A stretch of 64,000 nt of DNA from the NCBI RefSeq assembly GCF_000518665.1, contig NZ_JAEA01000011.1, positions 62,001-126,000 of the forward strand. The letters are read 5' to 3'. The notes beneath the pieces are model-generated. The model worked only from the letters and a program-made list of their open reading frames with translations, did no database searches and was not told where the DNA came from. The position numbers were made by a program, and so were the translations under genes. Each line of letters starts with the position of its first letter. Positions within the stretch are counted from its first letter, which is position 1. Below, piece by piece: positions 37,556 to 47,024 of the stretch. The stretch comes from Microvirga flocculans ATCC BAA-817. Lineage in GTDB: Bacteria > Pseudomonadota > Alphaproteobacteria > Rhizobiales > Beijerinckiaceae.

Positions 37556-37954
37556 ATGCCTCTCTACGAGCATATCTTCATGGCTCGCCAGGATGTCACC
37601 CCGCAGCAGGTCGAGGCTATGGTCGACCTGTACAAGGGCGTCATCGAGCAGAATGGCGGCAGCGTCGAGAAGACCGAGATGTGGGGCGTGAAGTCCCTCG
37701 CCTACCGCATCAAGAAGAACCGCAAGGCGCATTTCACGATGTTCAACCTCAACGCTCCCGCGAACGCGGTGGCCGAGATGGAGCGTCAGATGCGCATCAA
37801 CGAAGACATCCTTCGCTTCATGACCATCAAGGTCGAAGAGCTCGAGACCGAGCCGTCCGTGATGATGCAGAAGCGTGACCGCGACGAGCGCAAGGACCGC
37901 GAGCGCCGCGAGCGCGACGGCGGCTTTGAAGGCGGCGAAGGCGAGGAGGCTTAA
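37556..37954 (+). CDS. rpsF: 30S ribosomal protein S6
   Basis: Small-subunit protein that pairs with S18 on the platform. The 132-residue protein starts [16 protein letters not shown] and has [15 protein letters not shown]. The C-terminal 30 residues are highly charged (repeated R/E/D, then G/E), longer than in E. coli, as in alphaproteobacteria. AAAGG lies upstream. rpsR follows 2 nt later. Confidence 0.97.
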   Translation: MPLYEHIFMARQDVTPQQVEAMVDLYKGVIEQNGGSVEKTEMWGVKSLAYRIKKNRKAHFTMFNLNAPANAVAEMERQMRINEDILRFMTIKVEELETEPSVMMQKRDRDERKDRERRERDGGFEGGEGEEA

Positions 37955-37956
37955 TC

Positions 37957-38214
37957 ATGGCATTTGGTGCAACCGGTGGCGCCGCTGGCGGCCGTCGTCC
38001 CTTCTTCCGCCGCCGCAAGACCTGCCCGTTCTCGGGCCCGAACGCGCCGAAGATCGACTACAAGGACACGAAGCTCCTGTCCCGCTACATCTCCGAGCGT
38101 GGCAAGATCGTTCCGTCCCGCATCACGGCCGTGTCGGCCAAGAAGCAGCGTGAGCTCGCCCAGGCGATCAAGCGCGCCCGCTTCCTCGGCCTTCTGCCCT
38201 ACGTGATCCGCTAA
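37957..38214 (+). CDS. rpsR: 30S ribosomal protein S18
   Basis: An 85-residue protein with the S18 block [19 protein letters not shown] and the C-terminal [15 protein letters not shown]. The N-terminal basic Gly/Ala/Arg segment is typical. It binds with S6 on the 30S platform and follows rpsF by 2 nt. Confidence 0.97.
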   Translation: MAFGATGGAAGGRRPFFRRRKTCPFSGPNAPKIDYKDTKLLSRYISERGKIVPSRITAVSAKKQRELAQAIKRARFLGLLPYVIR

Positions 38215-38339
38215 GCAAGCCTTTGGCGGGCCGCCTCGCGCGGCCCGCTCTCCACCTTTCGCCCAGCGGTGAAATCCCGCCGGGTCAGTTGGGGCCAGCC
38301 GCCCCTAACCCTGCCGACGAGCAGCGGGACAGCGAGACG

Positions 38340-39302
38340 ATGAATTTTGTTGCAACAGGCATAGGCGCGGGCCTCGTATCGGCCCTTCTGACCGCGGTGA
38401 TCGTCAAGGCGACCCCGCTGGCGGCCCTGTTGTATCTCCTTGCCCCCATTCCCGTCCTGATCGTATCGCTGGGCTGGGACCACCGCTCCGGCCTCGTCGC
38501 GGCCCTCGTCGGCGGCCTCGCCATCGGGCTCTTCCTTTCGCCCCTGAGCGGCTTCGGCTTTGCCCTGATCACCGCCCTGCCCGCCTGGTGGCTCTCGTAT
38601 CTCGCCCTGCTCGGCCGCCCCGGCGCCGACGGCGTCATGGAGTGGTATCCGGTCGGGCGGCTCCTGGCCTGGGCTGCGGCCACGGCGGCGCTCACGATCA
38701 TTGCGGCCGGGCTGATCTCGACAGGCGGCGACTACGCCGCTTTCGGCGAGAACGCCCGCCAGGTGGCCGAGGCCTTCGTGAGCGCCCAGTTCGCCACGAC
38801 AGGGCCCGGCGCGCTCGATGCCGAGACCCGCGAGGAGATGATCGGCATTCTCGCCCGTCTCACACCCTTCCTGTCCGCGCAGGGCTTCACCACCGTGCTG
38901 GCGCTCTATCTCTGGGCGGCCGCGCGGATCGTCCAGGCCTCCAAGCGGCTGCCGCGCCCCTGGCCGGCTGTGCCGGAACTGGTCATGCCGCGCTCCGCCG
39001 GATTGCTCCTGATCGGCGCCATCGTCGTGGCCAGCTTCGACGGCTTCATCGGCGCACTCGGAATGGCCCTGTCGGGTGCGTTCTTCATGGCCTTCGCCCT
39101 GCAGGGCCTTGCGGCCATCCACGACCGCACCCGGGGCAAATCGGGCCGCGCGTTCCTGCTGACGGCCCTCTACCTGCTCATCTTCGTCACTCAGGGCATC
39201 CTGATGATCCCCCTGGCCCTGTTCGGCATCGCCGACACGGCTTTCAACCTGCGCAGCCGCTTCGGCTCGCGGCCCAACCAACCGCCAACCCTGTCAACCT
39301 GA
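38340..39302 (+). CDS. DUF2232 family membrane protein
   Basis: A 320-residue protein with about eight membrane segments, of the DUF2232 family related to YybS-like proteins. Located between rpsR and rplI, a conserved alphaproteobacterial position. A start at 38340 (MNFVATG) is preferred to one near 38223, because the extra 39 residues look non-coding. Role unknown; some DUF2232 members are proposed to relate to transporters or peptidoglycan, but nothing here shows a function. Confidence 0.82.
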   Translation: MNFVATGIGAGLVSALLTAVIVKATPLAALLYLLAPIPVLIVSLGWDHRSGLVAALVGGLAIGLFLSPLSGFGFALITALPAWWLSYLALLGRPGADGVMEWYPVGRLLAWAAATAALTIIAAGLISTGGDYAAFGENARQVAEAFVSAQFATTGPGALDAETREEMIGILARLTPFLSAQGFTTVLALYLWAAARIVQASKRLPRPWPAVPELVMPRSAGLLLIGAIVVASFDGFIGALGMALSGAFFMAFALQGLAAIHDRTRGKSGRAFLLTALYLLIFVTQGILMIPLALFGIADTAFNLRSRFGSRPNQPPTLST

Positions 39303-39326
39303 TCACGAACATATAAGGAGACAACC

Positions 39327-39890
39327 ATGGAAGTGATTCTTCTCGAGCGCGTCGCAAAGCTCGGCCAGATGGGCGAAACCGTGAAGGTCCGCTCGGGCTA
39401 CGCCCGCAACTTCCTCCTGCCGCGCGGCAAGGCTCTGCGCGCCACCGAGGCCAACAAGAAGCACTTCGAGCAGCAGCGCGCCCAGCTCGAAGCCCGCAAC
39501 CTCGAGCGCCGCAAGGAAGCGGAAGTCGTCGCCGAGAAGCTGAACGGCCAGAGCTTCGTCATCCTGCGCCAGTCCGGCGAGACCGGCGTGCTCTACGGTT
39601 CGGTCTCCACCCGCGACCTCGCCGAGATCATGACCCAGAACGGCTTCTCGGTTGACCGCAACCAGGTCGCCATCAATCAGCCGATCAAGACCATCGGCCT
39701 GCACACGGTGCCGGTCGTCCTCCATCCGGAGGTCGAGGTGCAGGTGACCATCAACGTCGCCCGCAGCCCCGAGGAAGCCGAGCGTCAGGCTCGCGGCGAG
39801 TCGGTCACGACCCGCGAGGAGACCAACCTCGACGACCTCGGCCTCGAGGTCGGCGCTGCTCTCGCCGAAGCCGGCGACGTCGAACTCTAA
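39327..39890 (+). CDS. rplI: 50S ribosomal protein L9
   Basis: Large-subunit protein binding 23S rRNA. The 187-residue protein starts [21 protein letters not shown] with the basic [13 protein letters not shown] block. It is longer than E. coli L9 (149) through an acidic C-terminal extension ([16 protein letters not shown]), usual in alphaproteobacteria. AAGGAG lies 7 nt upstream. Two terminators follow it. Confidence 0.97.
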   Translation: MEVILLERVAKLGQMGETVKVRSGYARNFLLPRGKALRATEANKKHFEQQRAQLEARNLERRKEAEVVAEKLNGQSFVILRQSGETGVLYGSVSTRDLAEIMTQNGFSVDRNQVAINQPIKTIGLHTVPVVLHPEVEVQVTINVARSPEEAERQARGESVTTREETNLDDLGLEVGAALAEAGDVEL

Positions 39891-39898
39891 GACAGATT

Positions 39899-39930
39899 GC
39901 GAACCGGAGCATTGCTCCGGTTCGCGTTTT
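39899..39930 (+). terminator. First terminator after rplI
   Basis: gcgaaccggagc (39899-39910) pairs with gctccggttcgc (39914-39925) around a 3-nt loop, followed by gttttg. It begins 9 nt after the stop. Confidence 0.8.
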
Positions 39931-39941
39931 GTTCCAAAATG

Positions 39942-39976
39942 GCGCTTTCCATCGATTCGATGGGGAGCGCTTTTTT
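39942..39976 (+). terminator. Second terminator after rplI
   Basis: A second stem (about 39942-39955 with 39957-39970, with two G-U pairs) runs straight into six T (39971-39976). With the first terminator it makes a tandem pair ending the ribosomal operon. Confidence 0.8.
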
Positions 39977-40158
39977 CGTGGTTGCGCGGCCTCTCGGAGA
40001 GTCAAGCCGCGATGCCGATGAAAAGACGTGCTTGTGAGAATCGAGGACAGTGAGGACAGAGAGGCCAAGTCCGCGCTCTGTGTCCGGCGGGCAACCTTCC
40101 GGACGCGAATGCGGTCTAAGACCTTCCTGAACCCTTTCCCCTGTTTTCGGAGCGCCGG

Positions 40159-41652
40159 ATGGCCACCGCCAATGCCCTGATCGCCCGCCTCGAGACCGCT
40201 GAGCCGCAGTTCCGGACGCCTCCCAGCAACCTCGAGGCCGAACAGGCCCTGCTGGGCGCGATCCTGGTCAACAACGACGCCTATTACCGCGTCTCCGACT
40301 TCCTCGCGGCCGAGCATTTCATCGAGGATCTGCACCGTCGCATCTACGAGGTGGCGACGAGCCTGATCAAGGCCGGCAAGGTCGCGACGCCCATCACCAT
40401 GAAAACCTTCCTGGGCGACCAGGATCTCGGCGGCATCACCGTGTCGCAATATCTCGCGCGGCTCGCCGCCGAGGCGACCACCGTCATCAACGCCGAGGAT
40501 TACGGCCGCACGATATACGACCTCGCCGTGCGCCGGAACCTGATCAATATCGGCGAGGAGATGGTCAACACCGCCTTCGACTCGCCCGTCGATTCCTCGC
40601 CCCGCGACCAGATCGAGGAAGCGGAGCGGCGCCTCTACGCGCTGGCGGAAACCGGCCGCTACGACGGCGGTTTCCAACGCTTCTCCGACGCTCTCACCGC
40701 CGCCATCGACATGGCCGCCGCCGCCTACAAGCGCGAAGGAGCCTTGTCAGGCATCTCGACCGGCCTGATCGATCTCGACAAGTCGCTCGGCGGCCTTCAG
40801 CCCTCCGACCTCGTCATCCTCGCCGGACGTCCCGCAATGGGTAAGACCTCGCTGGTGACGAACATCGCGTTCAACATCGCCAAGGCCTACAGGGCCGAGA
40901 AGCAGCAGGACGGCTCTCTGAAGACCGTGAACGGCGGCATCGTCGGCTTCTTCTCCCTCGAAATGTCGGCGGAGCAGCTCGCGACCCGTATCATCGCCGA
41001 GCAATCGGGCGTGCCCTCCTACAAGATCCGCCGCGGCGACATGCGCGAGGACGATTTCTACAAGATCACCGAAGCCGCCCGCGAGATGCAGTCGATCCCC
41101 TTCTATATCGACCAGACCGGCGGCATCTCCATCGCCCAGCTCGCCGCCCGCGCCCGCCGCCTCAAGCGCCAGCGCGGCCTCGACGTGCTCATCGTCGACT
41201 ACCTCCAGCTTCTCTCCGGCTCCGCCAAGAAGGGCGAGAACCGCGTGCAGGAACTGACCGAGATCACCACCGGCCTCAAGGCGCTGGCCAAGGAGCTGTC
41301 GGTTCCGCTGATCGCCCTGTCCCAGCTCTCCCGTCAGGTGGAGGCCCGCGACGACAAGAGGCCGCAGCTCGCGGACCTGCGTGAATCGGGTTCGATCGAG
41401 CAGGACGCCGACGTGGTCATGTTCGTTTACCGCGAAGAGTATTATTTGAAGAACAAGGAGCCGAAGCCCGGCACCGAGGAATACTTCAAGTGGCAGGCGG
41501 AGATGGATCAGGTCCACGGCAAGGCCGAGGTCATCATTGGCAAGCAGCGTCACGGACCGACCGGCACCGTGCAGCTGGCCTTCCAGGCTGACATAACCCG
41601 CTTCACCGACCTTGCGGATGAAGACAAACTTCCCGAACGGATTGGCGATTGA
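40159..41652 (+). CDS. dnaB: Replicative DNA helicase
   Basis: Hexameric 5'-3' helicase of the replication fork. The 497-residue protein has the N-terminal helical domain starting PPSNLEAEQALLGAIL, Walker A in ILAGRPAMGKTSLV, Walker B in LIVDYLQLLSG and the C-terminal GKQRHGPTGTV arginine-finger block. No intein. The 268-nt region before it holds the rplI terminators and an internal direct repeat of gaggaca (about 40043-40060). Confidence 0.97.
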   Translation: MATANALIARLETAEPQFRTPPSNLEAEQALLGAILVNNDAYYRVSDFLAAEHFIEDLHRRIYEVATSLIKAGKVATPITMKTFLGDQDLGGITVSQYLARLAAEATTVINAEDYGRTIYDLAVRRNLINIGEEMVNTAFDSPVDSSPRDQIEEAERRLYALAETGRYDGGFQRFSDALTAAIDMAAAAYKREGALSGISTGLIDLDKSLGGLQPSDLVILAGRPAMGKTSLVTNIAFNIAKAYRAEKQQDGSLKTVNGGIVGFFSLEMSAEQLATRIIAEQSGVPSYKIRRGDMREDDFYKITEAAREMQSIPFYIDQTGGISIAQLAARARRLKRQRGLDVLIVDYLQLLSGSAKKGENRVQELTEITTGLKALAKELSVPLIALSQLSRQVEARDDKRPQLADLRESGSIEQDADVVMFVYREEYYLKNKEPKPGTEEYFKWQAEMDQVHGKAEVIIGKQRHGPTGTVQLAFQADITRFTDLADEDKLPERIGD

Positions 41653-42815
41653 CCCAGCTCAGCTTCCAGACCAATGCCGAGGGCGGCATTCCCGAACAGG
41701 CCGCCGGCGGCATCCTCCACATCGATCTCGACGCCCTTGCCGCCAACTGGCGCATCCTGCGCGACAATGCGGGCGGCGCGGAAACCGCCGCCGTGGTCAA
41801 GGCGAATGCCTATGGCATCGGCATCGAGAAGGCCGTGCCCGCCCTGGGCAAGGCCGGATGCCGCACCTTCTTCGTGGCGCATCTGAGCGAGGCCATCCGC
41901 GTGCGCGCCGTTGCGCCGGACGCGACGATCTACGTGCTGAACGGTCTCTTTCCGGGCACCTGCCCGACCTACGCCGCCTTCGACCTGCGCCCCGTCCTCG
42001 GCTCCTTCGAGGAGATCGAGGAATGGGCGGGGTTCTGCCGCGCCCAGAACCGCAGGCTCAAGGCCGCGATCCATGTGGATACCGGCATGAACCGCCTCGG
42101 CCTCACCGTGCCGCAGGGGCTCACCCTCACGGATCGCGCTGAACTGGGGGATTTCGAAACGGCTCTCGTCATGAGCCATTTCGTGAGCGCCGAGGAGAGC
42201 GACAATCCGCTCAACCGGCAGCAGATCGAAGCCTTCCAGGCCGTGCGGGTGTCCCTCCCCGGCATCCCGGCCTCGCTGGCCAATTCCTCGGGCATCTTCC
42301 TGAAGGACAAGCCGCATTTCGACCTTGCCCGACCGGGATATGCGCTCTACGGCGGCAACCCGACGCCGGACCGGGACAACCCGATGCGGCCGGTGGCGGG
42401 TCTCGAGGCCCGGATCGTGCAGCTGCGCTGGGTCGAGGCCCATCACACGGTGGGCTATAACGGCCGCTGGCTGGCGCAGGACAGGCGTCGCATCGCCACG
42501 ATCTCGGTGGGTTATGCGGACGGCTACCCGCGCGCGTCGAGCGCGCGAGGCTCAAGCGGCGAGGAACTGCTCGCCGGCATGGCCCTGGTGGCGGGCCGGC
42601 CCTGCTCTTTCGCCGGCAACGTCTCCATGGACCTCATCACCGTCGACGTGACCGATGTGCCGGAGGCGCAGGTGAAGCGGGGCGATACCGTCATCCTGAT
42701 CGGAGGGGACCTCACCATCGACGAGGTCGGCCGCCGCGCCGGCACCATCGGCTACGAGATCCTCACCAATCTCGGCCCGCGCTACGCCCGCCTCTATCGC
42801 GGGGGCGAGGGCTGA
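41649..42815 (+). CDS. alr: Alanine racemase
   Basis: PLP enzyme making D-alanine for peptidoglycan. The 388-residue protein has the PLP-lysine block AAVVKANAYGIG (K51), IHVDTGMNRLG and the second catalytic region in ISVGYADGYPR. The only available start is TTG at 41649, which overlaps the dnaB stop by 4 nt, indicating coupling. The stop overlaps radA. Confidence 0.93.
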   Translation: MTQLSFQTNAEGGIPEQAAGGILHIDLDALAANWRILRDNAGGAETAAVVKANAYGIGIEKAVPALGKAGCRTFFVAHLSEAIRVRAVAPDATIYVLNGLFPGTCPTYAAFDLRPVLGSFEEIEEWAGFCRAQNRRLKAAIHVDTGMNRLGLTVPQGLTLTDRAELGDFETALVMSHFVSAEESDNPLNRQQIEAFQAVRVSLPGIPASLANSSGIFLKDKPHFDLARPGYALYGGNPTPDRDNPMRPVAGLEARIVQLRWVEAHHTVGYNGRWLAQDRRRIATISVGYADGYPRASSARGSSGEELLAGMALVAGRPCSFAGNVSMDLITVDVTDVPEAQVKRGDTVILIGGDLTIDEVGRRAGTIGYEILTNLGPRYARLYRGGEG

Positions 42816-44224
42816 TGGCCAAGCGTCATCCCTCCTTCGTCTGCCAGGAATGCGGCGCGGTCTACAACCGCTGGAAGGGCAAGTGCGAGGCCTGCGGCGG
42901 CTGGAACACCATCGTCGAGGAGACCGGCTCCGCGAGCCCCATGTCGGGACCAGCGGCGACGCGCCCGTCTCGCGCCAAGGGCCGGATCTTCCCGCTCGAA
43001 GGCCTCTCCGGTGAGATCAAGGAGGCTCCGCGCACGCCCTCCGGCATCGCCGAGCTCGACCGCGTCACGGGCGGCGGGTTCGTACATGGGTCTATCATCC
43101 TTCTCGGCGGCGATCCCGGCATCGGCAAATCCACCCTTCTCATGCAGGCCTCCGCCGCGCTGGCGAACCGCGGCGAGCGGGTGGCCTATATCTCGGGCGA
43201 GGAGGCGGTGGCGCAGGTGCGCCTGCGCGCCGAACGCCTCGGCCTCGGCCAGGCCCCCGTCGAGCTCGCCTCGGAGACCAATGTCGAGGACATCGTCGCG
43301 ACATTGAGCCAGGGCCGCACCCCGGCGCTCGCCATCATCGACTCGATCCAGACCATGTGGACCGAGACGGTGGAATCCGCCCCCGGCACCGTCACCCAGG
43401 TGCGCGGCTCGGCCCAGGCGCTGATCCGCTTCGCCAAGACCACGGGCACCGCCGTCATTCTCGTGGGCCACGTGACCAAGGACGGCCAGATCGCCGGTCC
43501 CCGCGTGGTCGAGCACATGGTCGACGCGGTGGTCTCCTTCGAGGGCGATACGGGCCATCACTTCCGCATCCTGCGCGCGGTCAAGAACCGCTTCGGCCCG
43601 ACCGACGAGATCGGCGTCTTCGAAATGTCGGACCAGGGGCTGCGCGAGGTTCCCAATCCCTCCGAGCTGTTCCTCGCCGGGCGCGACATGGCGACCCCGG
43701 GCACGGCGGTCTTCGCGGGCATGGAGGGCACCCGCCCGCTCCTGGTCGAGATCCAGGCCCTCGTCGCTCCCTCCTCCCTCGGCACGCCGCGCCGCGCCGT
43801 GGTCGGCTGGGACCAGAGCCGCCTGTCCATGGTTCTGGCCGTGCTGGAAGCCCATGGCGGGCTGAAGCTCGGCATGCACGACGTCTACCTCAACGTGGCA
43901 GGCGGCCTGCGCATCACGGAGCCCGCCGCCGACCTAGCGGCCGCAGCCGCGCTGGTTTCCTCGCTCTCCGGCAACCCGCTGCCGCCCGACACGGTCTATT
44001 TCGGGGAAATGGGCCTCTCGGGCGCCATCCGCCCCGTCGCCCAGGAGCAGGCGCGCATGAAGGAGGCGGCCAAGCTCGGCTTCTCGAGCGCGGTTTCCCC
44101 TCTGCCGCGGCTGGAGAAGTCCAGCGGCGCGAAGAGCGAGCGCCTGCCGCTCGCAACCTCCGCCATCGGGCACATCACGGATCTCGTGGCTAATATCGCC
44201 GCGCGCAGGCGCAAGGTGCCCTGA
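42815..44224 (+). CDS. radA: DNA repair protein RadA
   Basis: Lon/RecA-like ATPase (Sms) for recombination intermediates. The 469-residue protein has the zinc finger CQECGAVYNRWKGKCEACG, Walker A GGDPGIGKSTLL, the diagnostic KNRFGPTDE and the C-terminal Lon-protease-like domain. The start overlaps the alr stop as TGATG. A hairpin with no T-tract follows its stop. Confidence 0.96.
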   Translation: MAKRHPSFVCQECGAVYNRWKGKCEACGGWNTIVEETGSASPMSGPAATRPSRAKGRIFPLEGLSGEIKEAPRTPSGIAELDRVTGGGFVHGSIILLGGDPGIGKSTLLMQASAALANRGERVAYISGEEAVAQVRLRAERLGLGQAPVELASETNVEDIVATLSQGRTPALAIIDSIQTMWTETVESAPGTVTQVRGSAQALIRFAKTTGTAVILVGHVTKDGQIAGPRVVEHMVDAVVSFEGDTGHHFRILRAVKNRFGPTDEIGVFEMSDQGLREVPNPSELFLAGRDMATPGTAVFAGMEGTRPLLVEIQALVAPSSLGTPRRAVVGWDQSRLSMVLAVLEAHGGLKLGMHDVYLNVAGGLRITEPAADLAAAAALVSSLSGNPLPPDTVYFGEMGLSGAIRPVAQEQARMKEAAKLGFSSAVSPLPRLEKSSGAKSERLPLATSAIGHITDLVANIAARRRKVP

Positions 44225-44225
44225 T

Positions 44226-44249
44226 TCCGCTTGCTTTCCCGCAAGCGGA
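44226..44249 (+). repeat. Hairpin directly after radA
   Basis: tccgcttgc (44226-44234) and gcaagcgga (44241-44249) form a 9-bp stem with a 6-nt loop starting 2 nt past the radA stop. It lacks a good T-tract and may be a weak terminator or mRNA 3' stabiliser. Confidence 0.5.
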
Positions 44250-44305
44250 TAAGCAGGCGGGCCAGATTGACACTTTAGAGCAATTCTATAACAGTTTGGC
44301 TGTGC

Positions 44306-44341
44306 TATAATTCATTTGGCTTACCTCGTTAGTGGTAAGCC
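44306..44341 (+). promoter_or_regulatory. Promoter and leader hairpin of the RTX gene
   Basis: A perfect TATAAT lies at 44306-44311; TTGACA at 44267-44272 is 33 nt upstream, too far for a normal spacer, so the -35 is uncertain. From about the expected start, ggcttacc (44318-44325) pairs with ggtaagcc (44334-44341), putting an 8-bp stem at the 5' end of the transcript, ahead of ggaagg and the ATG at 44368. Confidence 0.6.
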
Positions 44342-44367
44342 GGCGGAAACGCTTGGAAGGAAAGAGA

Positions 44368-45549
44368 ATGGCTACGATCAAGCTGTCGGCCAACAATGTT
44401 TCGGAACACCCCGAGGTTGGCACGGCCATCGGAACCCTCAGCGTCGAGGGCGGCAAGAACAACGAGACGTTCACCTTCACCCTTACGGACAGCCTTGACG
44501 AGCGTTTCGAGATCAAGCTCAACGAGACCACGGGCCTTTACGAGCTGGTCGTGAAGACCGCCGACGGTGACCTGTTCGACTTCGATTCCGGGCTGACGTC
44601 ATTCGATATCTCCATCACCGCAGTCAGCAACGCCTCCGGCAATCCGACCGCTGTCGACCCTGCAGACTTCACCGTCAACGTGATCGATAATGTGGCCCCG
44701 ACCGACATCGCGCTGTCGAACGTCTCCATCGTCGAGAAAGCGGTTGCGGGCACGGAGGTCGGCACTCTCTCGGCCATCGACCCGAACCTGGACGACAGCT
44801 TCACCTTTACCCTGACCAACGATGCCGAGGGCCGCTTCGAGATCGTCGCAGGCAAGCTGGTGGTGAAGGACGGCTCGAAGCTGGACTACCTGACGGCCAG
44901 CTCGCACCAGATCGCTGTCAAGGTGACGGACGCTGACGGCAACACGTTCGAAAAGACGCTTACGATCAATGTGACGGACGCGTTCGATTTCTTCAATGGC
45001 ACGTCGAAGAACAACAAGCTCGTCGGCACGGCCGGCGCCGACATGATCAACGGCCTCGCCGGGAACGATAGGCTTTATGGCCTTGGCGGCGACGACGTCC
45101 TCAATGGCGGCTCCGGCAAAGACAACCTGTACGGCGGCGCCGGTAAGGACACCTTCGTGTTCGACAGCCCGGTCAAGAAGGGCCACTTCGATCATATCGC
45201 CGATTTCGTCTCGGCCGACGACACGATTCAGATCAGCCTCTCTGCCCTGAAGGCCTTCAAGGTCAAGGGTCCCAAGAAGAACGACCTGATCTCCAAGAAG
45301 TCTTCGGACACCAAGAAGTCCGTCGGATTCGACAATATCTTCAAGAAGGGCCACAAGCTCGAGAAGAAGTTCTTCGACATCGGCACAAAGGATAACGACG
45401 CCGACGGAACAAACGATTACGTCTACTATAATAAGAAGAACGGCAAGGTTTACCTGGACGTCGACGGCTCCGGGAAGGAGAAGGGCATCGAGATCATCAA
45501 GCTGAAGCCGGGCACCACGCTCAGCGCAGACGACTTCCTGTTCATCTAA
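44368..45549 (+). CDS. Cadherin-like/RTX calcium-binding exoprotein
   Basis: A 393-residue protein without an N-terminal signal, as for type I secretion. Residues about 1-105 and 110-203 look like two cadherin-like repeats (EVGTAIGTLSV, EVGTLSAIDPN). Residues 219-263 hold about five RTX nonapeptides (NGLAGNDRLYGLGGDDVL type) for Ca2+. The tail 292-382 has 22 Lys and no Arg, unlike most acidic RTX tails; only three Arg and no Cys occur in the whole protein. The C-terminal LSADDFLFI resembles type I secretion tails. GGAAGG precedes the start. No type I exporter is in the window. Confidence 0.82.
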   Translation: MATIKLSANNVSEHPEVGTAIGTLSVEGGKNNETFTFTLTDSLDERFEIKLNETTGLYELVVKTADGDLFDFDSGLTSFDISITAVSNASGNPTAVDPADFTVNVIDNVAPTDIALSNVSIVEKAVAGTEVGTLSAIDPNLDDSFTFTLTNDAEGRFEIVAGKLVVKDGSKLDYLTASSHQIAVKVTDADGNTFEKTLTINVTDAFDFFNGTSKNNKLVGTAGADMINGLAGNDRLYGLGGDDVLNGGSGKDNLYGGAGKDTFVFDSPVKKGHFDHIADFVSADDTIQISLSALKAFKVKGPKKNDLISKKSSDTKKSVGFDNIFKKGHKLEKKFFDIGTKDNDADGTNDYVYYNKKNGKVYLDVDGSGKEKGIEIIKLKPGTTLSADDFLFI

Positions 45550-45574
45550 GTGCAAGGCGCAGCCTTGTTCGGAG

Positions 45575-45605
45575 AGGCCCCGGCGTAGCCGGGGCCTTTT
45601 TCTTT
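45575..45605 (+). terminator. Intrinsic terminator of the RTX gene
   Basis: aggccccggc (45575-45584) pairs with gccggggcct (45588-45597) around a 3-nt loop, followed by a T-tract to 45605. It lies 26 nt after the stop. Confidence 0.9.
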
Positions 45606-45800
45606 GGCGGAGCGGTCGATACGGAATTTGACAGCGCGCGAGACAGCTTGGCTTGTTTTGGAGCCGACTTCCTCAGGGTTTGAAGCGAGTGGCACCATCA
45701 GGTAGAGCGGCTGACGGAATTGCTTTCGTGGCAGCGAAAAGGCTAAAGCTAAGCTTGCTCGTCTAGCCTTGAGACTCCCTCTGTCAGCGTGGAGATGATG

Positions 45801-47024
45801 ATGTTCGCTCCTGTTCGGATGATCGTGGGCATTGCATTGTTGTGCGGTGCTCCGTTCGCCCTATCGCCTTCTTCAGCACAGGAGACTCAAGCGGTTCGGG
45901 TCGCATCGGGAATACAGTATCAATTCCTGGAGCGTTGGGATGTCGCGCGACTGAACCAGATCCTGCAAGTCGATATGCCAAAGTTCTCCGGCATGTCGGT
46001 CAACTATAGCCCGGCACGTAACGCGGTACGTCTCTATCGCGTCACCTATCCCTCGGTGATCCCGGAGCGCGGCAACAAGCCTACCGTCGCAACGGGACTC
46101 GTTGCTGTTCCCGATACCGCTGACGCAAGCTTTCCTATGGTTTCGTATCAGCATGGAACAGTTTACGGGAAACAGGAAGTGCCCTCCTTCCCTGAGCAGT
46201 CTCCCGAAACCCAGCTGATGATCGCACAGTTCGCAGGTCAGGGTTATATTGTTGTAGGCGCCGACTACTTTGGCATGGGCCTCTCCAACGAGCCCGAAGG
46301 CTACATGGTGAAAGGCAGCCATCAGCAAGCAAGCTATGACGGGCTGATGGCGAGCCGCGCCGTGCTCGACCACCTGAAGATCAGCACCCCCAAATTGTTC
46401 TTGGCAGGATGGTCGCAGGGCGGCTTTGTGACGATGGCTTTTCTGGAAAAGCTTGAAAACGCGGGCGTGCCGGTGCAAGCCGCGGCTACGGCAAGCGCTC
46501 CGATCAGTATTTCCGTCGCCCTGAAGGGATTTCTCAATTTTCCCCGAAAGATCGATGCGCCGTGGGTCACGACGACATTCATCCTGTCGGCGTTCTCCTT
46601 CGAGAACTATTACGGGGTGCCGGGACTGGCGCGATCCCTCTTTAATGACGAGTATTATGACATTTCGCGCAATGCCTATGAAAGAAAGCCGATCAATCCG
46701 GCCGATGTTCCGACAGATCTGCGCAAGCTGATCCGTTCAGAGTACTTCGACCCTCAGTTCTTCGATGCTTCAGCCTATGGGCGGCTCGCGGCAGAGACCC
46801 ACGCCTATCAGTGGGTCATCAAGACTCCGACCCGCAATTACTACGGCGAGAGCGATGAAGTCATCAGCACAGGCCTGGGTCAGTTAGCAATGACCTACCA
46901 GCGGGCCATGGGGAACGGGAACGAGCGTGTCGAAGCGATCTCGACAGGAAACACCACCCATCGCGGAACCTTCGCCAGCGCGGTGCCATATTGGAAGGCC
47001 TGGTTCGACGCTCTCGCCAAATGA
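45801..47024 (+). CDS. Secreted alpha/beta hydrolase (lipase-like)
   Basis: A 407-residue serine hydrolase with a signal peptide (1-25, SSA then Q). The nucleophile is S205 in GWSQGG; D352 (GESDEV) and H387 (NTTHRGTF) fit as the rest of the triad. The long insert after the nucleophile resembles the lid of secretory lipases; substrate is unknown. Start at 45801 has GGAG 6 nt upstream; nearby ATGs at 45795 and 45798 are alternatives. It lies in the same lower-GC insert as the RTX gene, 252 nt downstream, and has no partner operon. Confidence 0.85.
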   Translation: MFAPVRMIVGIALLCGAPFALSPSSAQETQAVRVASGIQYQFLERWDVARLNQILQVDMPKFSGMSVNYSPARNAVRLYRVTYPSVIPERGNKPTVATGLVAVPDTADASFPMVSYQHGTVYGKQEVPSFPEQSPETQLMIAQFAGQGYIVVGADYFGMGLSNEPEGYMVKGSHQQASYDGLMASRAVLDHLKISTPKLFLAGWSQGGFVTMAFLEKLENAGVPVQAAATASAPISISVALKGFLNFPRKIDAPWVTTTFILSAFSFENYYGVPGLARSLFNDEYYDISRNAYERKPINPADVPTDLRKLIRSEYFDPQFFDASAYGRLAAETHAYQWVIKTPTRNYYGESDEVISTGLGQLAMTYQRAMGNGNERVEAISTGNTTHRGTFASAVPYWKAWFDALAK

